From NCBI GenBank assembly GCA_910578795.1, contig CAJTSD010000023.1, forward strand, positions 1 through 56,639: a DNA stretch of 56,639 nt, given 5' to 3'. The DNA comes from an uncultured Lachnospiraceae bacterium. Lineage in GTDB: Bacteria > Bacillota > Clostridia > Lachnospirales > Lachnospiraceae. Under the pieces are notes generated by a model. It was not told where the DNA came from. It did no database searches and saw only the letters and a program-made list of their open reading frames with translations. The translations under genes were made by a program, and so were the position numbers. Each line of letters starts with the position of its first letter. The stretch's first letter is position 1. Of this stretch, positions 15,749 to 25,773 are shown in pieces.

Positions 15749-17002
15749 ATGCAAAAGAAGAAGGGGTTAAGACACGTTCTTTCCGTGCTGTTGTGTGCGG
15801 CAGTACTGGCAGGAAGCATGAATGCCGGCACTTGGCAGGAAATGCGGGTGTGGGCGGCAAAGAAGGATGATTTAAAGAAACAGAATGAACAGGATGAGCA
15901 GAATTTAGACGATATTGAAGATCAGGTTAATGAGCTTTCGGACGAGCAGGAAGGAATCGACAGTGAAATTGAGGCGCTGAGCAATGAAATCGCAGAGATT
16001 ATGGCGAGTATCAGCCTTCTTGAGGAGGAAATTGAGGCGAAAAAAGCACAGATTGAGCAGGCGAAGCTTGATCTTGAGGAGGCAATTAAGGTAGAGCGCG
16101 CCCAGTATGAGGCGATGAAAGTGCGCATTAAGGAAATGTATGAAAGCGGCGACAGCACCTATCTTGATATTTTGTTCAGTTCGTCATCAATGCAGAGTCT
16201 GTTGAATAAAGCGGATTATGTTGAAAAGCTTCACGAGTATGACCGAAGGATGTTTACAGATTATCAGACTGCAAGGCAGAATGTGGAACTTCTGAAGGAA
16301 GAGCTTGAAATTGAGGAATCGGAGCTTGAGGCTGCGCAGGAGGGACTTGAGGAGGAAATGGAAAGCGTGGAAACTGCGCGTGCCGAGCTTGAGGAAATCA
16401 GCGCCGATTATGCGATGCAGATTAGCAAGGCAAAGCAGCAGGCGGAGGTTTATAAGACGCAGATTAAACAACGGAATGCTCAGATTAAGCAGATTGAGGA
16501 AGAGGAAAGAAAAGCTGCGGAAGAAGCGGCGCGCAGGAAGGCGGAGGAAGAGGCTCGCAAGAATAATAAGAGCAACGGAAATACTGCTTCCGCCAATACC
16601 ACAAAGCCGACAGGAAAGGCTACGGTCAACAAAGATGAGATTATGGCGGCAAACGGCAGCGCGAAGGGAAAAGAGATTGCGGTGTATGCATGCGGATTTA
16701 TTGGAAACCCGTATGTGGCAGGCGGTACAAGCCTTACAAACGGTGCGGACTGTTCCGGATTTACACAGGCTGTGTACAGACAGTTTGGATACAGTCTGCC
16801 TAGAAATTCCACTTCGCAGCGCACGGCGGGGACGCAGGTAGGATACGCGGAAGCACAGCCAGGGGATATTATCTGCTATCCGGGTCATGTGGCAATTTAT
16901 ATAGGAAACGGGAAAATCGTACATGCCAGCTCAGCGAAGACAGGAATCAAGATTAGTAATGCGCTTTATCGTGAGATTATTTGTGTCAGAAGGATTGTGT
17001 AA
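15749..17002 (+). CDS. Secreted NlpC/P60 peptidoglycan endopeptidase with coiled coil
   Basis: A 417-residue wall hydrolase of CwlO/PcsB architecture. A signal peptide ends near residue 36 (RVWAAKK); residues about 40-270 are a long charged coiled coil; the C-terminal NlpC/P60 domain has the catalytic Cys335 (GADCSGFTQAVY) and His380 (PGHVAIYIG). In relatives the coiled coil docks on FtsEX, which gates the peptidase; no ftsEX is in the window. Cuts stem-peptide bonds of peptidoglycan outside the cell. Confidence 0.92.
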   Translation: MQKKKGLRHVLSVLLCAAVLAGSMNAGTWQEMRVWAAKKDDLKKQNEQDEQNLDDIEDQVNELSDEQEGIDSEIEALSNEIAEIMASISLLEEEIEAKKAQIEQAKLDLEEAIKVERAQYEAMKVRIKEMYESGDSTYLDILFSSSSMQSLLNKADYVEKLHEYDRRMFTDYQTARQNVELLKEELEIEESELEAAQEGLEEEMESVETARAELEEISADYAMQISKAKQQAEVYKTQIKQRNAQIKQIEEEERKAAEEAARRKAEEEARKNNKSNGNTASANTTKPTGKATVNKDEIMAANGSAKGKEIAVYACGFIGNPYVAGGTSLTNGADCSGFTQAVYRQFGYSLPRNSTSQRTAGTQVGYAEAQPGDIICYPGHVAIYIGNGKIVHASSAKTGIKISNALYREIICVRRIV

Positions 17003-17025
17003 CGGTTATTGCTTCATGGCAGGAG

Positions 17026-17051
17026 AAAGTATGGAAAATTTATACTTTTTT
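17026..17051 (+). terminator. Weak intrinsic terminator after the NlpC/P60 gene
   Basis: AAAGTAT and ATACTTTTTT form a short AT-rich stem with a T-run. The stem is only seven pairs, so efficiency is doubtful. Confidence 0.4.
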
Positions 17052-17200
17052 GTTTCATTTTCAGATAAATTAGTGTACAATTATCAGTAAGGGATATTGT
17101 TATATGCATTAAAGTGAATGTGGATTCAACTTCGTATTTTGTCAGAAATAATTTATGGGGAACAGGCATTTATGGGGAATGCGTGTTATAGGGAAAACGA

Positions 17201-18973
17201 ATGGAAAAGGCAAATATTACAGAGTACAAAACAGCGCCCGGAGCACATATTACTTATTATGGAAGGGCAACAATTAAAAATGATTATGAGTTTGTAAATG
17301 GTGACGAGGCATTTTACCATTTTATTGGAAAGAATTCCTGTTATTCTTTGCTTGATTTGCTGCACCCTGATGATAAGGAGGATTTTAAATCCGTAGCAGG
17401 TGAGTTGGATAAGGGACGCCAGTGTACCATTGTGCGTATGAAGGATGCAGAAGATAATTACAGACTTTTATATCTTGAGATTGAGCTGAATGGAAGGCAG
17501 TATGGTGATTTTAAGTCTTTTAATTTGGAGTTTTCCAATTTCATGGAGCTTAAGGACAGATATGTTAAATATTTGGAGCTTGTGAAAAAGTACCGTGAGT
17601 TTATGGGGCTTTCCGAAAATATGTTTTTTGAATATAATTATGATACGGATGAGATTAATATTTACCGGTATGTGAATGTCAAAAGTATTCCTGTTTTAAA
17701 GAAGAAACTGAGCGAAATTAAAAAAGACATTTTTGTTTCCGGTGAATTTGAAATGTTCTGTGATTTCCTGAAAAGGGGCGTTGACCGTTTTAATGCTGAA
17801 TTTGAGGCGGCTCTTTTATTAAAGGAAACACAGGGACGCTTTGCTATCAGAGGGTGTACCTTGTATGATAACGGAAGACGTATTATGACAGTGGGTCTTA
17901 TTTTGCATATTGGCGGGAAGAGTGAAAAGAAAAGCTATTATCTGTCGGATAATGCGTTTGATCCTGGTACAGGGCTTTATAATAAAAGAGCGATTCATGA
18001 ATATGCAATGGAAAAGACGCAGGAGGGAAAAGAGCTTTATCTTGCCATGATGGATGTGGATGATTTTAAGAAGGTAAACGACAGCTTTGGACATATGTTT
18101 GGGGACGAGGTGCTTTCCAAGGTTTCGGAGATTATGCGTGCTGTGATTGATTCCCGCGGAATGGTAGGGCGTTTTGGCGGCGATGAATTTATGCTGGTGC
18201 TTGATGGCGTATCAACGGAAGAGGAGCTAAGACGGATTTTTAAGACAATTTCCAAGAATGTTCAGTGGGAATATCAGGACATTAAGGATACAATGGCGAT
18301 TACGACTTCCTGCGGTGTGGCAAAGTTTCCGGCGGATGCCACAAATTTTGAGGATTTGTTTAAGAAAGCGGATAAAGCGCTTTATGTGGCAAAAGAAAAA
18401 GGGAAAAACCGCTATATTATTTATGATGAGGCAAAGCATGGCGCAGTTGAGGATGCGGCAATCTCGGAGCGCAGTATTGGAATTAAGGCAATTGCGAGTG
18501 ACGATAAGAAGGCGGCTGTTATGTCGGATCTTGTGATTTTGCTGAATATGCAAGGCTTTGAGGCATTTGATGAGGTTTTGGAAAAGCTGAGAAGTTATCT
18601 TGATGTTGATGGAATTGCGGTGTATGCGGGCAGTGATCTTCATCGGGTTAGCATTTCTGGAAAATATATCAATCCGATTGAAAAGCTTGATTGTATTAAG
18701 GATGAGAGCTGCCAAAGGCTGTTTGACAAGCGCGGTATCCGTGTGGAGAAAAACTTTGGGAAATTGGAGATGCAGCAGCCGGAATTATACAGGCTTTATC
18801 AATTACAGGAAAATAAGGAGTTTGTACAGTGTGTTGCGCGGCACGATGATAAAATCCTTGCAGTGGTTTCGTTTGATTATTTTAACAGGGCACCCAAAAT
18901 CGGTGCGGTGGATTTAGGATTTATCACAATTGTCGGACGGCTGATGGCAGAAATAGCAAGCGGTTTAGAGTAA
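17201..18973 (+). CDS. Diguanylate cyclase (GGDEF) with N-terminal PAS-like sensor
   Basis: A 590-residue cytosolic protein that probably makes c-di-GMP. Residues 1-125 and about 135-240 look like two PAS-type sensor folds; the GGDEF domain spans about 245-405 with an intact active site G326-G-D-E-F330 in GRFGGDEFMLV. No RxxD inhibitory site precedes it, so product inhibition is unlikely. A ~165-residue C-terminal part resembles a GAF fold. No membrane segment is seen. It is followed 12 bases later by dnaE, so the two may be co-transcribed. Confidence 0.88.
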   Translation: MEKANITEYKTAPGAHITYYGRATIKNDYEFVNGDEAFYHFIGKNSCYSLLDLLHPDDKEDFKSVAGELDKGRQCTIVRMKDAEDNYRLLYLEIELNGRQYGDFKSFNLEFSNFMELKDRYVKYLELVKKYREFMGLSENMFFEYNYDTDEINIYRYVNVKSIPVLKKKLSEIKKDIFVSGEFEMFCDFLKRGVDRFNAEFEAALLLKETQGRFAIRGCTLYDNGRRIMTVGLILHIGGKSEKKSYYLSDNAFDPGTGLYNKRAIHEYAMEKTQEGKELYLAMMDVDDFKKVNDSFGHMFGDEVLSKVSEIMRAVIDSRGMVGRFGGDEFMLVLDGVSTEEELRRIFKTISKNVQWEYQDIKDTMAITTSCGVAKFPADATNFEDLFKKADKALYVAKEKGKNRYIIYDEAKHGAVEDAAISERSIGIKAIASDDKKAAVMSDLVILLNMQGFEAFDEVLEKLRSYLDVDGIAVYAGSDLHRVSISGKYINPIEKLDCIKDESCQRLFDKRGIRVEKNFGKLEMQQPELYRLYQLQENKEFVQCVARHDDKILAVVSFDYFNRAPKIGAVDLGFITIVGRLMAEIASGLE

Positions 18974-18985
18974 CGTGGGGATAAC

Positions 18986-21900
18986 ATGGCATTTACGCAT
19001 TTACACGTCCATACAGAGTACAGTCTTTTGGACGGTTCCAATAAGATAAAGGAATATGTCAAACGCATCAAAGAACTTGGCATGGACAGTGGCGCGATTA
19101 CGGACCACGGTGTCATGTATGGTGTGATTGATTTTTATAAGGAAGCGAAGGCAAATGGGATTAAGCCGATTCTTGGCTGTGAGGTGTATGTGGCGCCGAA
19201 TTCCCGTTTTGATAAGGAGCTGACAGGTGGTGATGACAGGTATCACCACCTTGTTTTGCTTGCGGAAAATAATACTGGATATGCGAATTTAATGAAAATC
19301 GTTAGTATCGGATTTACGGAAGGGTATTATTATAAGCCGCGTGTTGATATGGAGGTCTTGAATCAATATCATGAGGGGATTATTGCGCTTTCCGCCTGCC
19401 TTGCGGGGGAAGTGCCGCGTCTGATTGTAAAAGGACTGTATCAGGAAGCGAAAAAGTGTGTCCAAAAATATTTGGACTGTTTTGGGAGAGGCAATTATTT
19501 TTTGGAGCTGCAGGATCACGGAATACCGGATCAAAAGACGGTGAATGCAGCTTTGGTACGAATCAGTAAGGAGATGGACATACCGTTAGTCGCAACGAAC
19601 GATATTCATTATACGTATGCGGAGGACGAGAAGTCGCATGATATTCTGCTTTGCATACAGACAGCGAAGAAAGTGTCGGATCAGGACCGTATGCGTTATG
19701 ACGGTGGGCAGTATTATGTAAAAAGTGAATTGGAGATGCGTGGACTTTTTCCGTATGCGCAGGAGGCGGTTACCAATACTGCGCTGATTGCAGAGCGGTG
19801 CAATGTGGAAATAGAATTTGGTGTGACGAAACTGCCAAAGTTTGATGTGCCGGACGGATATAATTCATGGTCGTATCTGAATAAAATCTGTTTTGACGGC
19901 TTAAAGGAGCGCTACCCTGACGATGACGGGACGCTTGTGAAGAAGCTGGAATATGAGCTGAATGTTATCAAAGATATGGGGTATGTGGATTACTTCCTGA
20001 TTGTGTGGGATTTTATCAACTGGTCAAGGGAAAACGGCATTCCTGTGGGTCCGGGGCGCGGGAGCGCGGCAGGGTCGATTGTTTCGTACTGCCTTCATAT
20101 CACCAATATTGATCCGATACGCTACGGGCTGCTGTTTGAGCGCTTTTTGAATCCGGAGCGTATCTCCATGCCTGATATTGATATTGACTTTTGCTATGAG
20201 CGCAGGCAGGAAGTGATTGACTATGTAAGTCAAAAATATGGAGCGGACAAGGTTGTTCAGATTGTCACGTTTGGTACGATGGCGGCAAAGGGCGTTATCC
20301 GTGATGTGGGACGCGCTTTGGATTTGCCATATAATTTTTGCGACAGCATTGCCAAGATGATACCGAATGAACTGAATATTACGATAGAGCGCGCGCTTGA
20401 GATGAATCCGGAATTTCGGGAGTTGTATAGGAACGACGAGCAGGTGCACTATCTGATTGATATGTGCAAACGACTGGAAGGGCTTCCGCGTCATACGTCC
20501 ATGCATGCGGCGGGGGTCGTAATCTGCCAAAGACCTGCGGACGAGCTTGTGCCGCTTTCAAGGGGAAGTGACGGTTCGATAACGACGCAGTTTACCATGA
20601 CGACAATCGAGGAACTTGGATTGCTTAAAATGGACTTTCTCGGCTTGCGTACGTTGACAGTGATTAAAAATGCCGTGGATAATGTGGAAAAAACCACGGG
20701 TATTTTGATAGACGTGGATAAAATTGATTATGATGATAAAAAAGTGCTTGCGTCTCTTGGCACGGGAAAGACGGACGGCGTGTTCCAGTTGGAAAGTCAG
20801 GGCATGAAGAACTTTATGAAGGAGCTAAAGCCCCAAAGCCTTGAGGACGTGATTGCGGGCATTTCGCTTTACCGCCCCGGTCCGATGGAGTTTATTCCGG
20901 CGTATATCCGCGGCAAGAACAACCATGCGGCGGTGACGTATGCCTGTCCGCAGCTTGAGCCGATTTTAGCGCCGACCTATGGCTGTATTGTATATCAGGA
21001 GCAGGTTATGCAGATTGTACGTGACTTAGGTGGGTATACTATGGGCAGAAGCGACCTTGTGCGCCGTGCGATGAGTAAGAAAAAAGCGTCCGTGATGGAG
21101 CAGGAGCGTGCCAATTTTGTGCATGGAAACGAGGCGGAGCATGTGCCCGGGTGTGTGGCAAATGGAATATCGGAGCAGGTAGCAGACCATATTTATGATA
21201 CCATGACGGATTTTGCGAAGTACGCGTTTAACAAATCGCATGCAGCTTGCTATGCGGTGGTTGCATATCAGACGGCATATTTGAAATACTATTATCCGGT
21301 GGAATTTATGGCGGCGCTTTTGACGTCTGTGATTGATAATTCTTCTAAGGTTTCAGAGTATATCATGGTGTGCAGGAGTATGGGAATCCAAATTCTGCCG
21401 CCTGACATTAATGAGGGTGAGGCTGGTTTTTCCGTGTCAAACGGGTCAATCCGCTATGCGCTTACAGCAATTAAAAATGTTGGAAGACCGATTATCAGCG
21501 CAATTGTGGAGGAGCGCAATGCACATGGGAATTATCAAAGCCTGAAGGATTTTATTGAACGGACACAGGGAAATGATGTGAACAAACGTGCAATAGAAAA
21601 TTTTATCAAGGCGGGTGCATTTGACAGCTTTGGTGCGACGCGTAAGCAGCATATGAGTGTCTATGTGCAGATATTGGAGAGCGTTACGCACAGCAAACGC
21701 GGGATAACCGCGGGACAGATGTCGCTGCTTGACATTGTTTCGGATGAGCAGAAGGAGGAACTTGAGATCAAGTTGCCAAATGTTGGCGAGTATGAGAAGG
21801 AGCTGCTTTTGGGTTTTGAAAAGGAAGTTCTCGGCTTCTACGTCAGCGGGCACCCAATGCAGGAGTATCAGGCGCTTTGGGAGAAGCGCATTACCGCAAA

Positions 21901-22438
21901 AACGTCTGACTTCTATCTTGATGAAGAAACGAATGCCGTGCATTTGCAGGATGGATTGACGGTGACTATTGGCGGAATGATTGCAGACAAGAAGATTAAG
22001 TATACAAAAAATGATAAAATTATGGCGTTTCTGACGCTTGAGGATTTGGTGGGAAGCGTTGAGGTGATTGTGTTTCCGAATGCTTATGAGAAGTTTTCTG
22101 CCAAGCTTATGGAAGAGAATAAGGTATTGATAGAAGGCAGGGTCAGCGTGGAGGAGGAGCGTGACGGGAAGCTGATTTGCGAGAAGGTCACATCCTTTGG
22201 GGAGATTCCAAGGAAGGTGTGGATAAAGTTTCCAAATATTGACAGCTATGTGGAAAAAGAGTCTGTGTTGTTTGACGCAATTTATGATTCGGAGGGAAAG
22301 GATGCGGTTGTTATTTATATAGAAGAAACACGTCAGAAAAAGACGCTGCCGCCGAATCGAAATATACAGGCTGACAGTGAGCTTTTGGACAGGCTGCGGG
22401 CTCTTTTTGGAGAGGAGAATGTTAAGGTGGTCAGCTAA
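18986..22438 (+). CDS. dnaE: DNA polymerase III subunit alpha (DnaE)
   Basis: Replicative C-family polymerase subunit of 1150 residues. It has an N-terminal PHP domain (FTHLHVHTEYSLLDG, ITDHGVMYGV), the catalytic acid cluster PDIDIDF at 396-402, an HhH region, and a C-terminal OB-fold (GGMIADKKIKYTKNDKIMAF). The length and lack of an inserted exonuclease mark it as DnaE rather than PolC. In Gram-positives with PolC, DnaE extends primers on the lagging strand. The PHP histidines look intact, so residual proofreading or pyrophosphatase activity is possible. Confidence 0.97.
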   Translation: MAFTHLHVHTEYSLLDGSNKIKEYVKRIKELGMDSGAITDHGVMYGVIDFYKEAKANGIKPILGCEVYVAPNSRFDKELTGGDDRYHHLVLLAENNTGYANLMKIVSIGFTEGYYYKPRVDMEVLNQYHEGIIALSACLAGEVPRLIVKGLYQEAKKCVQKYLDCFGRGNYFLELQDHGIPDQKTVNAALVRISKEMDIPLVATNDIHYTYAEDEKSHDILLCIQTAKKVSDQDRMRYDGGQYYVKSELEMRGLFPYAQEAVTNTALIAERCNVEIEFGVTKLPKFDVPDGYNSWSYLNKICFDGLKERYPDDDGTLVKKLEYELNVIKDMGYVDYFLIVWDFINWSRENGIPVGPGRGSAAGSIVSYCLHITNIDPIRYGLLFERFLNPERISMPDIDIDFCYERRQEVIDYVSQKYGADKVVQIVTFGTMAAKGVIRDVGRALDLPYNFCDSIAKMIPNELNITIERALEMNPEFRELYRNDEQVHYLIDMCKRLEGLPRHTSMHAAGVVICQRPADELVPLSRGSDGSITTQFTMTTIEELGLLKMDFLGLRTLTVIKNAVDNVEKTTGILIDVDKIDYDDKKVLASLGTGKTDGVFQLESQGMKNFMKELKPQSLEDVIAGISLYRPGPMEFIPAYIRGKNNHAAVTYACPQLEPILAPTYGCIVYQEQVMQIVRDLGGYTMGRSDLVRRAMSKKKASVMEQERANFVHGNEAEHVPGCVANGISEQVADHIYDTMTDFAKYAFNKSHAACYAVVAYQTAYLKYYYPVEFMAALLTSVIDNSSKVSEYIMVCRSMGIQILPPDINEGEAGFSVSNGSIRYALTAIKNVGRPIISAIVEERNAHGNYQSLKDFIERTQGNDVNKRAIENFIKAGAFDSFGATRKQHMSVYVQILESVTHSKRGITAGQMSLLDIVSDEQKEELEIKLPNVGEYEKELLLGFEKEVLGFYVSGHPMQEYQALWEKRITAKTSDFYLDEETNAVHLQDGLTVTIGGMIADKKIKYTKNDKIMAFLTLEDLVGSVEVIVFPNAYEKFSAKLMEENKVLIEGRVSVEEERDGKLICEKVTSFGEIPRKVWIKFPNIDSYVEKESVLFDAIYDSEGKDAVVIYIEETRQKKTLPPNRNIQADSELLDRLRALFGEENVKVVS

Positions 22439-22473
22439 GTGATAAAATTTTCACAATTTTTTGGGAAGCCCTA

Positions 22474-22502
22474 TTGTATTCTTGCCAAAAAAAGGGTAAA
22501 AT
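22474..22502 (+). promoter_or_regulatory. Promoter for pfkA
   Basis: TTGTAT, a 17-base spacer and TAAAAT lie 65 bases upstream of the pfkA start, between dnaE and pfkA. The ribosome site is AGGAGGT. Confidence 0.5.
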
Positions 22503-22566
22503 GAACATGATTCGGAAAAGAGGGACGGACCAAAACGCATGGGGAGCTTAACAGGAGGTATGAAAA

Positions 22567-23538
22567 ATGGCAAAGGTTAAAACAATCGGAGTATTAACAA
22601 GCGGCGGTGATGCACCCGGAATGAATGCGGCGATTCGGGCGGTAGTAAGAAAATCACTTACAAGCGGATTGAAGGTAAAAGGGATTAAGCGTGGTTATCT
22701 TGGGGTTTTAAATGAAGAAATTGTTGATATGGAGGCTTTCAGTGTAGCGGATATTATTCACACAGGTGGAACGATTCTTGGTACGGCAAGATGTCCGGAA
22801 TTCAGCCAGGAGGAGGTACAGGCGCAGGCAGCAGATCTCTGCCGTAAGAATGGAATTGACGGTCTGGTCGTCATTGGTGGAGATGGTTCGTACAGAGGAG
22901 CGCAGGCGCTTGCCAGACACGGTATCAATACAGTAGGCGTTCCGGGTACGATTGACCTTGATATTGCCTGTACAGAGTACACGATTGGATTTGATACCGC
23001 AATTAATACTGCAATGGAGGCAATTGATAAGGTAAGGGATACCTCCTCTTCTCATGAGCGCTGCTCGATTATTGAGGTTATGGGAAGGAATGCGGGGTAT
23101 ATTGCGCTTTGGACAGGTGTTGCAAACGGTGCAGAGGATATTCTGCTTCCGGAAAAATATAACTTTGACGAGCAGGAGCTGATTAACAATATCGTGCGGA
23201 GCCGTAAAAAAGGTAAAAAGCATCACATTGTAGTAAATGCGGAGGGAATCGGGCATTCTACTTCTATGGCGAAGCGGATTGAAGCGGCGACGGGCATTGA
23301 AACGCGGGCAACTATTTTGGGGTATTTGCAGCGCGGCGGACACCCGACCTGTAAAGACCGGTTCTACGCGTCCATTATGGGGGCATACGCTTCTGATCTT
23401 CTCGCGGAAGGGAAATCAAACAGAGTCGTGGCATATACGCACGGTAAGTTTGTGGACTATGATATTGAAGAAGCCCTGAACATGAAAAAAGGCATTGATG
23501 ATTATCAGTATGAGGTTTGCAGGAAGCTTTCAAGATAA
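22567..23538 (+). CDS. pfkA: ATP-dependent 6-phosphofructokinase
   Basis: Phosphorylates fructose 6-phosphate, the committing step of glycolysis. The 323 residues match the bacterial PfkA length. Visible motifs are VLTSGGDAPGMNAAIRAVVR (ATP site), GGDGSYRGA at 104-111, where Gly-Ser rather than Asp-Asp/Thr indicates ATP and not pyrophosphate use, and the catalytic GTIDLDI loop. The start follows AGGAGGTATGAAAA. It has its own promoter. Confidence 0.97.
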   Translation: MAKVKTIGVLTSGGDAPGMNAAIRAVVRKSLTSGLKVKGIKRGYLGVLNEEIVDMEAFSVADIIHTGGTILGTARCPEFSQEEVQAQAADLCRKNGIDGLVVIGGDGSYRGAQALARHGINTVGVPGTIDLDIACTEYTIGFDTAINTAMEAIDKVRDTSSSHERCSIIEVMGRNAGYIALWTGVANGAEDILLPEKYNFDEQELINNIVRSRKKGKKHHIVVNAEGIGHSTSMAKRIEAATGIETRATILGYLQRGGHPTCKDRFYASIMGAYASDLLAEGKSNRVVAYTHGKFVDYDIEEALNMKKGIDDYQYEVCRKLSR

Positions 23539-23621
23539 ATGGGCAATTCTTTATACAATCCGGGAGTGGCGGGCATTTCCGGATTGTTTGCATTTATACA
23601 ACGAGTCAGGTGGCTGCTTAT

Positions 23622-23668
23622 AACCAACCTTTGGTTGGTTTGACATATTGACTTCGCATTGATAGATT
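23622..23668 (+). promoter_or_regulatory. Hairpin and promoter upstream of trkH
   Basis: AACCAACC-TTT-GGTTGGTT (23622-23640) is a perfect 8-bp hairpin that touches a TTGACA box (23640-23645); TAGATT follows after 17 bases (23663-23668). No T-run follows, so this is an operator-like site rather than a terminator. Confidence 0.5.
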
Positions 23669-23694
23669 GATAGATAAAAGGAATAGATTGTATC

Positions 23695-25056
23695 ATGATT
23701 TTTAAGAAGAATGAGAAGCAGATGCCAAAGAGCGGGCGTTCTACAACAAAACTGATTGCATTTGGCTTTGCGTTAATTATTTTGATTGGTACGCTGCTGC
23801 TGTCTTTGCCGTTTGCCACTAGGAGCGGGGAGACCAATCTTTTAACGTCGCTGTTTACGGCGACCTCGGCGACCTGCGTGACGGGGTTGGTTGCGGCGGA
23901 CACGTATCAGAACTGGACGTTGTTTGGGCAGCTCGTGATTCTTTGCCTGATTCAGGTCGGCGGACTTGGGTTTATGACCATCGGCGTGTACATCTCAGTG
24001 TTGTTGAAACGCAGGATTGGGTTACAGGAACGGGCAACGCTGCATGAGAGCGTCAATACGCTTGAAATTGCAGGTGTGGTAAGGCTTGTGAAAAAGATTG
24101 TGCAGGGCACTTTTTTTATAGAAGGAACGGGTGCGTTGCTGCTGGCGACACGCTTTATTCCGCGCTTTGGCGTTGCAAACGGGATTTATTTTTCGGTTTT
24201 TCACGCGGTTTCGGCGTTTTGCAACGGTGGGTTTGACTTGATGGGGATTGAGGAGGAATATTCGTCCTTGGTTTCCTTTGAGGGGGATGTGCTTGTGAAC
24301 GTGGTGGTCTGCCTGCTGATTTTAGTGGGTGGTATCGGGTTTATCGTGTGGGATGATGTATTGAAGCACAAATGGCATTTTAAAAATTATCTATTACATT
24401 CTAAAATTGTGCTTTCCTCAACGCTTGGACTGACAGCCGTAGGAACGCTGCTCTTTTTGTTTTTTGAGAACAATGCGACGTTTGCGGGAATGACCCCGTT
24501 GGAGAAGCTCCTGGGTGCGTTGTTTGCGTCGGTTACGCCGCGTACGGCAGGCTTTAATACGGTGGATACGGGTGCGATGTCCAATGCGGGAACCTTTTTG
24601 ACAATGCTGTTCATGTTTATCGGCGGCAGTCCGGGTTCCACGGCAGGCGGTGCAAAGACGACAACAATGGTCGTACTGACGTTCTATGCGGTGGCAATGC
24701 TGCGCGGCAGGGAGGATATCAATCTGTTTGGCAGGAGGCTTACGGCAGATGTGGTGCGCAAGGCAAACGCGGTAGTTGTGATTAATCTGACGCTTGCATT
24801 CGGTGCTGCGTGTGCAATTATGGCGCTGCAGCCTGCGATTACAATGCCGGACGTGGTGTTTGAGGTGCTTTCCGCAATCAACACGGTGGGCATGACGACG
24901 GGGATTACGCGTGAGCTAGGGGTTGTTTCCAAGCTGATTGTGGCGGTGCTAATGTATTGCGGCAGGCTTGGCAGTCTTTCGTTTGCGCTTGTGTTTGCGA
25001 AAAAGCCTGCAACGAACCTTGTGCGGGAGCCGCAGGAGAAGATTATCGTAGGATAG
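23695..25056 (+). CDS. Potassium uptake protein, TrkH/KtrB family
   Basis: A 453-residue cation channel subunit with four membrane-pore-membrane repeats. Selectivity-filter-like loops are visible as SATCVTGLV (after FTAT), FCNGGFDLMG, TPRTAGFNTVD and NTVGMTTGIT, each centred on a conserved glycine. It probably moves K+ (or Na+-coupled K+) into the cell together with the adjacent RCK subunit, 24 bases downstream. The length is closer to KtrB than to proteobacterial TrkH. Confidence 0.93.
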   Translation: MIFKKNEKQMPKSGRSTTKLIAFGFALIILIGTLLLSLPFATRSGETNLLTSLFTATSATCVTGLVAADTYQNWTLFGQLVILCLIQVGGLGFMTIGVYISVLLKRRIGLQERATLHESVNTLEIAGVVRLVKKIVQGTFFIEGTGALLLATRFIPRFGVANGIYFSVFHAVSAFCNGGFDLMGIEEEYSSLVSFEGDVLVNVVVCLLILVGGIGFIVWDDVLKHKWHFKNYLLHSKIVLSSTLGLTAVGTLLFLFFENNATFAGMTPLEKLLGALFASVTPRTAGFNTVDTGAMSNAGTFLTMLFMFIGGSPGSTAGGAKTTTMVVLTFYAVAMLRGREDINLFGRRLTADVVRKANAVVVINLTLAFGAACAIMALQPAITMPDVVFEVLSAINTVGMTTGITRELGVVSKLIVAVLMYCGRLGSLSFALVFAKKPATNLVREPQEKIIVG

Positions 25057-25080
25057 TATATGGAATAAGTGAGGGATAAT

Positions 25081-25755
25081 ATGAAATCAATATTAATTAT
25101 CGGAATGGGACGGTTTGGGCATCACTTGGCGCAGGATTTTTTGGATAACGGGCATGATGTGATGATTATGGATCAGTTTGAGGAGAAGGTGGAGGATATG
25201 GTGCCGGTTGCCACCAGCACGAAAATTGGGGACTGCACGAAGGAAGAGGTTTTGCGCAGTGTCGGTATCACGAATTTCGACGTGGTCTTTGTGTGTATCG
25301 GCACGAATTTTCAAAGCAGCTTAGAGATTACGAGCCTGGCAAAGGAGCTTGGCGCAAAGCGCGTGATTAGCAAGGCGACAAGGGACGTACAGGCAAAGTT
25401 TCTTCTGCGAAATGGCGCGGATGAGGTCATTTATCCGGATAAGGACATTGCGCAGAAATGGGCGGAGCGATATAGCCTTGATAATATTTTTGACTATATT
25501 GACCTTCCTGGACATTACGGGATTTACGAGATGTCGCCGCTAAAGGAGTGGGTGGGGAAAAGTATCCGAGAGTCCAACATTGCCGCAAGGTATAAGATTT
25601 CGATATTGGCTATCAAGAAGAAGCATGCGACAGAGATTAGCCTGATGCCGATGGCGGATTACGTGATTAAGGAAAAAGACCACCTGATGATTATGGCTGC
25701 AAATGAGGTTGCGGAGGAGTTGATTAAGGAGAATAGAAACCATTTTGTGAAATAA
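25081..25755 (+). CDS. Potassium uptake regulatory subunit, TrkA/KtrA family (RCK)
   Basis: A 224-residue cytosolic gating subunit. TrkA_N (residues 1-120) begins with ILIIGMGRFGHHLAQDF, the nucleotide-binding GxGxxG of a Rossmann fold; TrkA_C spans about 140-220. It forms an octameric ring under the membrane channel encoded upstream. The start at 25081 follows GAGGGATAAT; a four-residue in-frame extension exists. Confidence 0.93.
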   Translation: MKSILIIGMGRFGHHLAQDFLDNGHDVMIMDQFEEKVEDMVPVATSTKIGDCTKEEVLRSVGITNFDVVFVCIGTNFQSSLEITSLAKELGAKRVISKATRDVQAKFLLRNGADEVIYPDKDIAQKWAERYSLDNIFDYIDLPGHYGIYEMSPLKEWVGKSIRESNIAARYKISILAIKKKHATEISLMPMADYVIKEKDHLMIMAANEVAEELIKENRNHFVK

Positions 25756-25773
25756 GGTAAGGAGTGTGCGACG

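Noticed and set aside
16187..16924. 245-codon minus-strand frame opposite the NlpC/P60 gene
   Set aside because: Composition is Leu/Arg-rich nonsense typical of the antisense of a coiled coil; the sense frame has clear catalytic motifs.
23557..23588. Terminator after pfkA (CAATCCGGGA / TTCCGGATTG)
   Set aside because: A stem exists but the following bases (TTTGCATTT) are a poor T-run, so it was not listed as a terminator.
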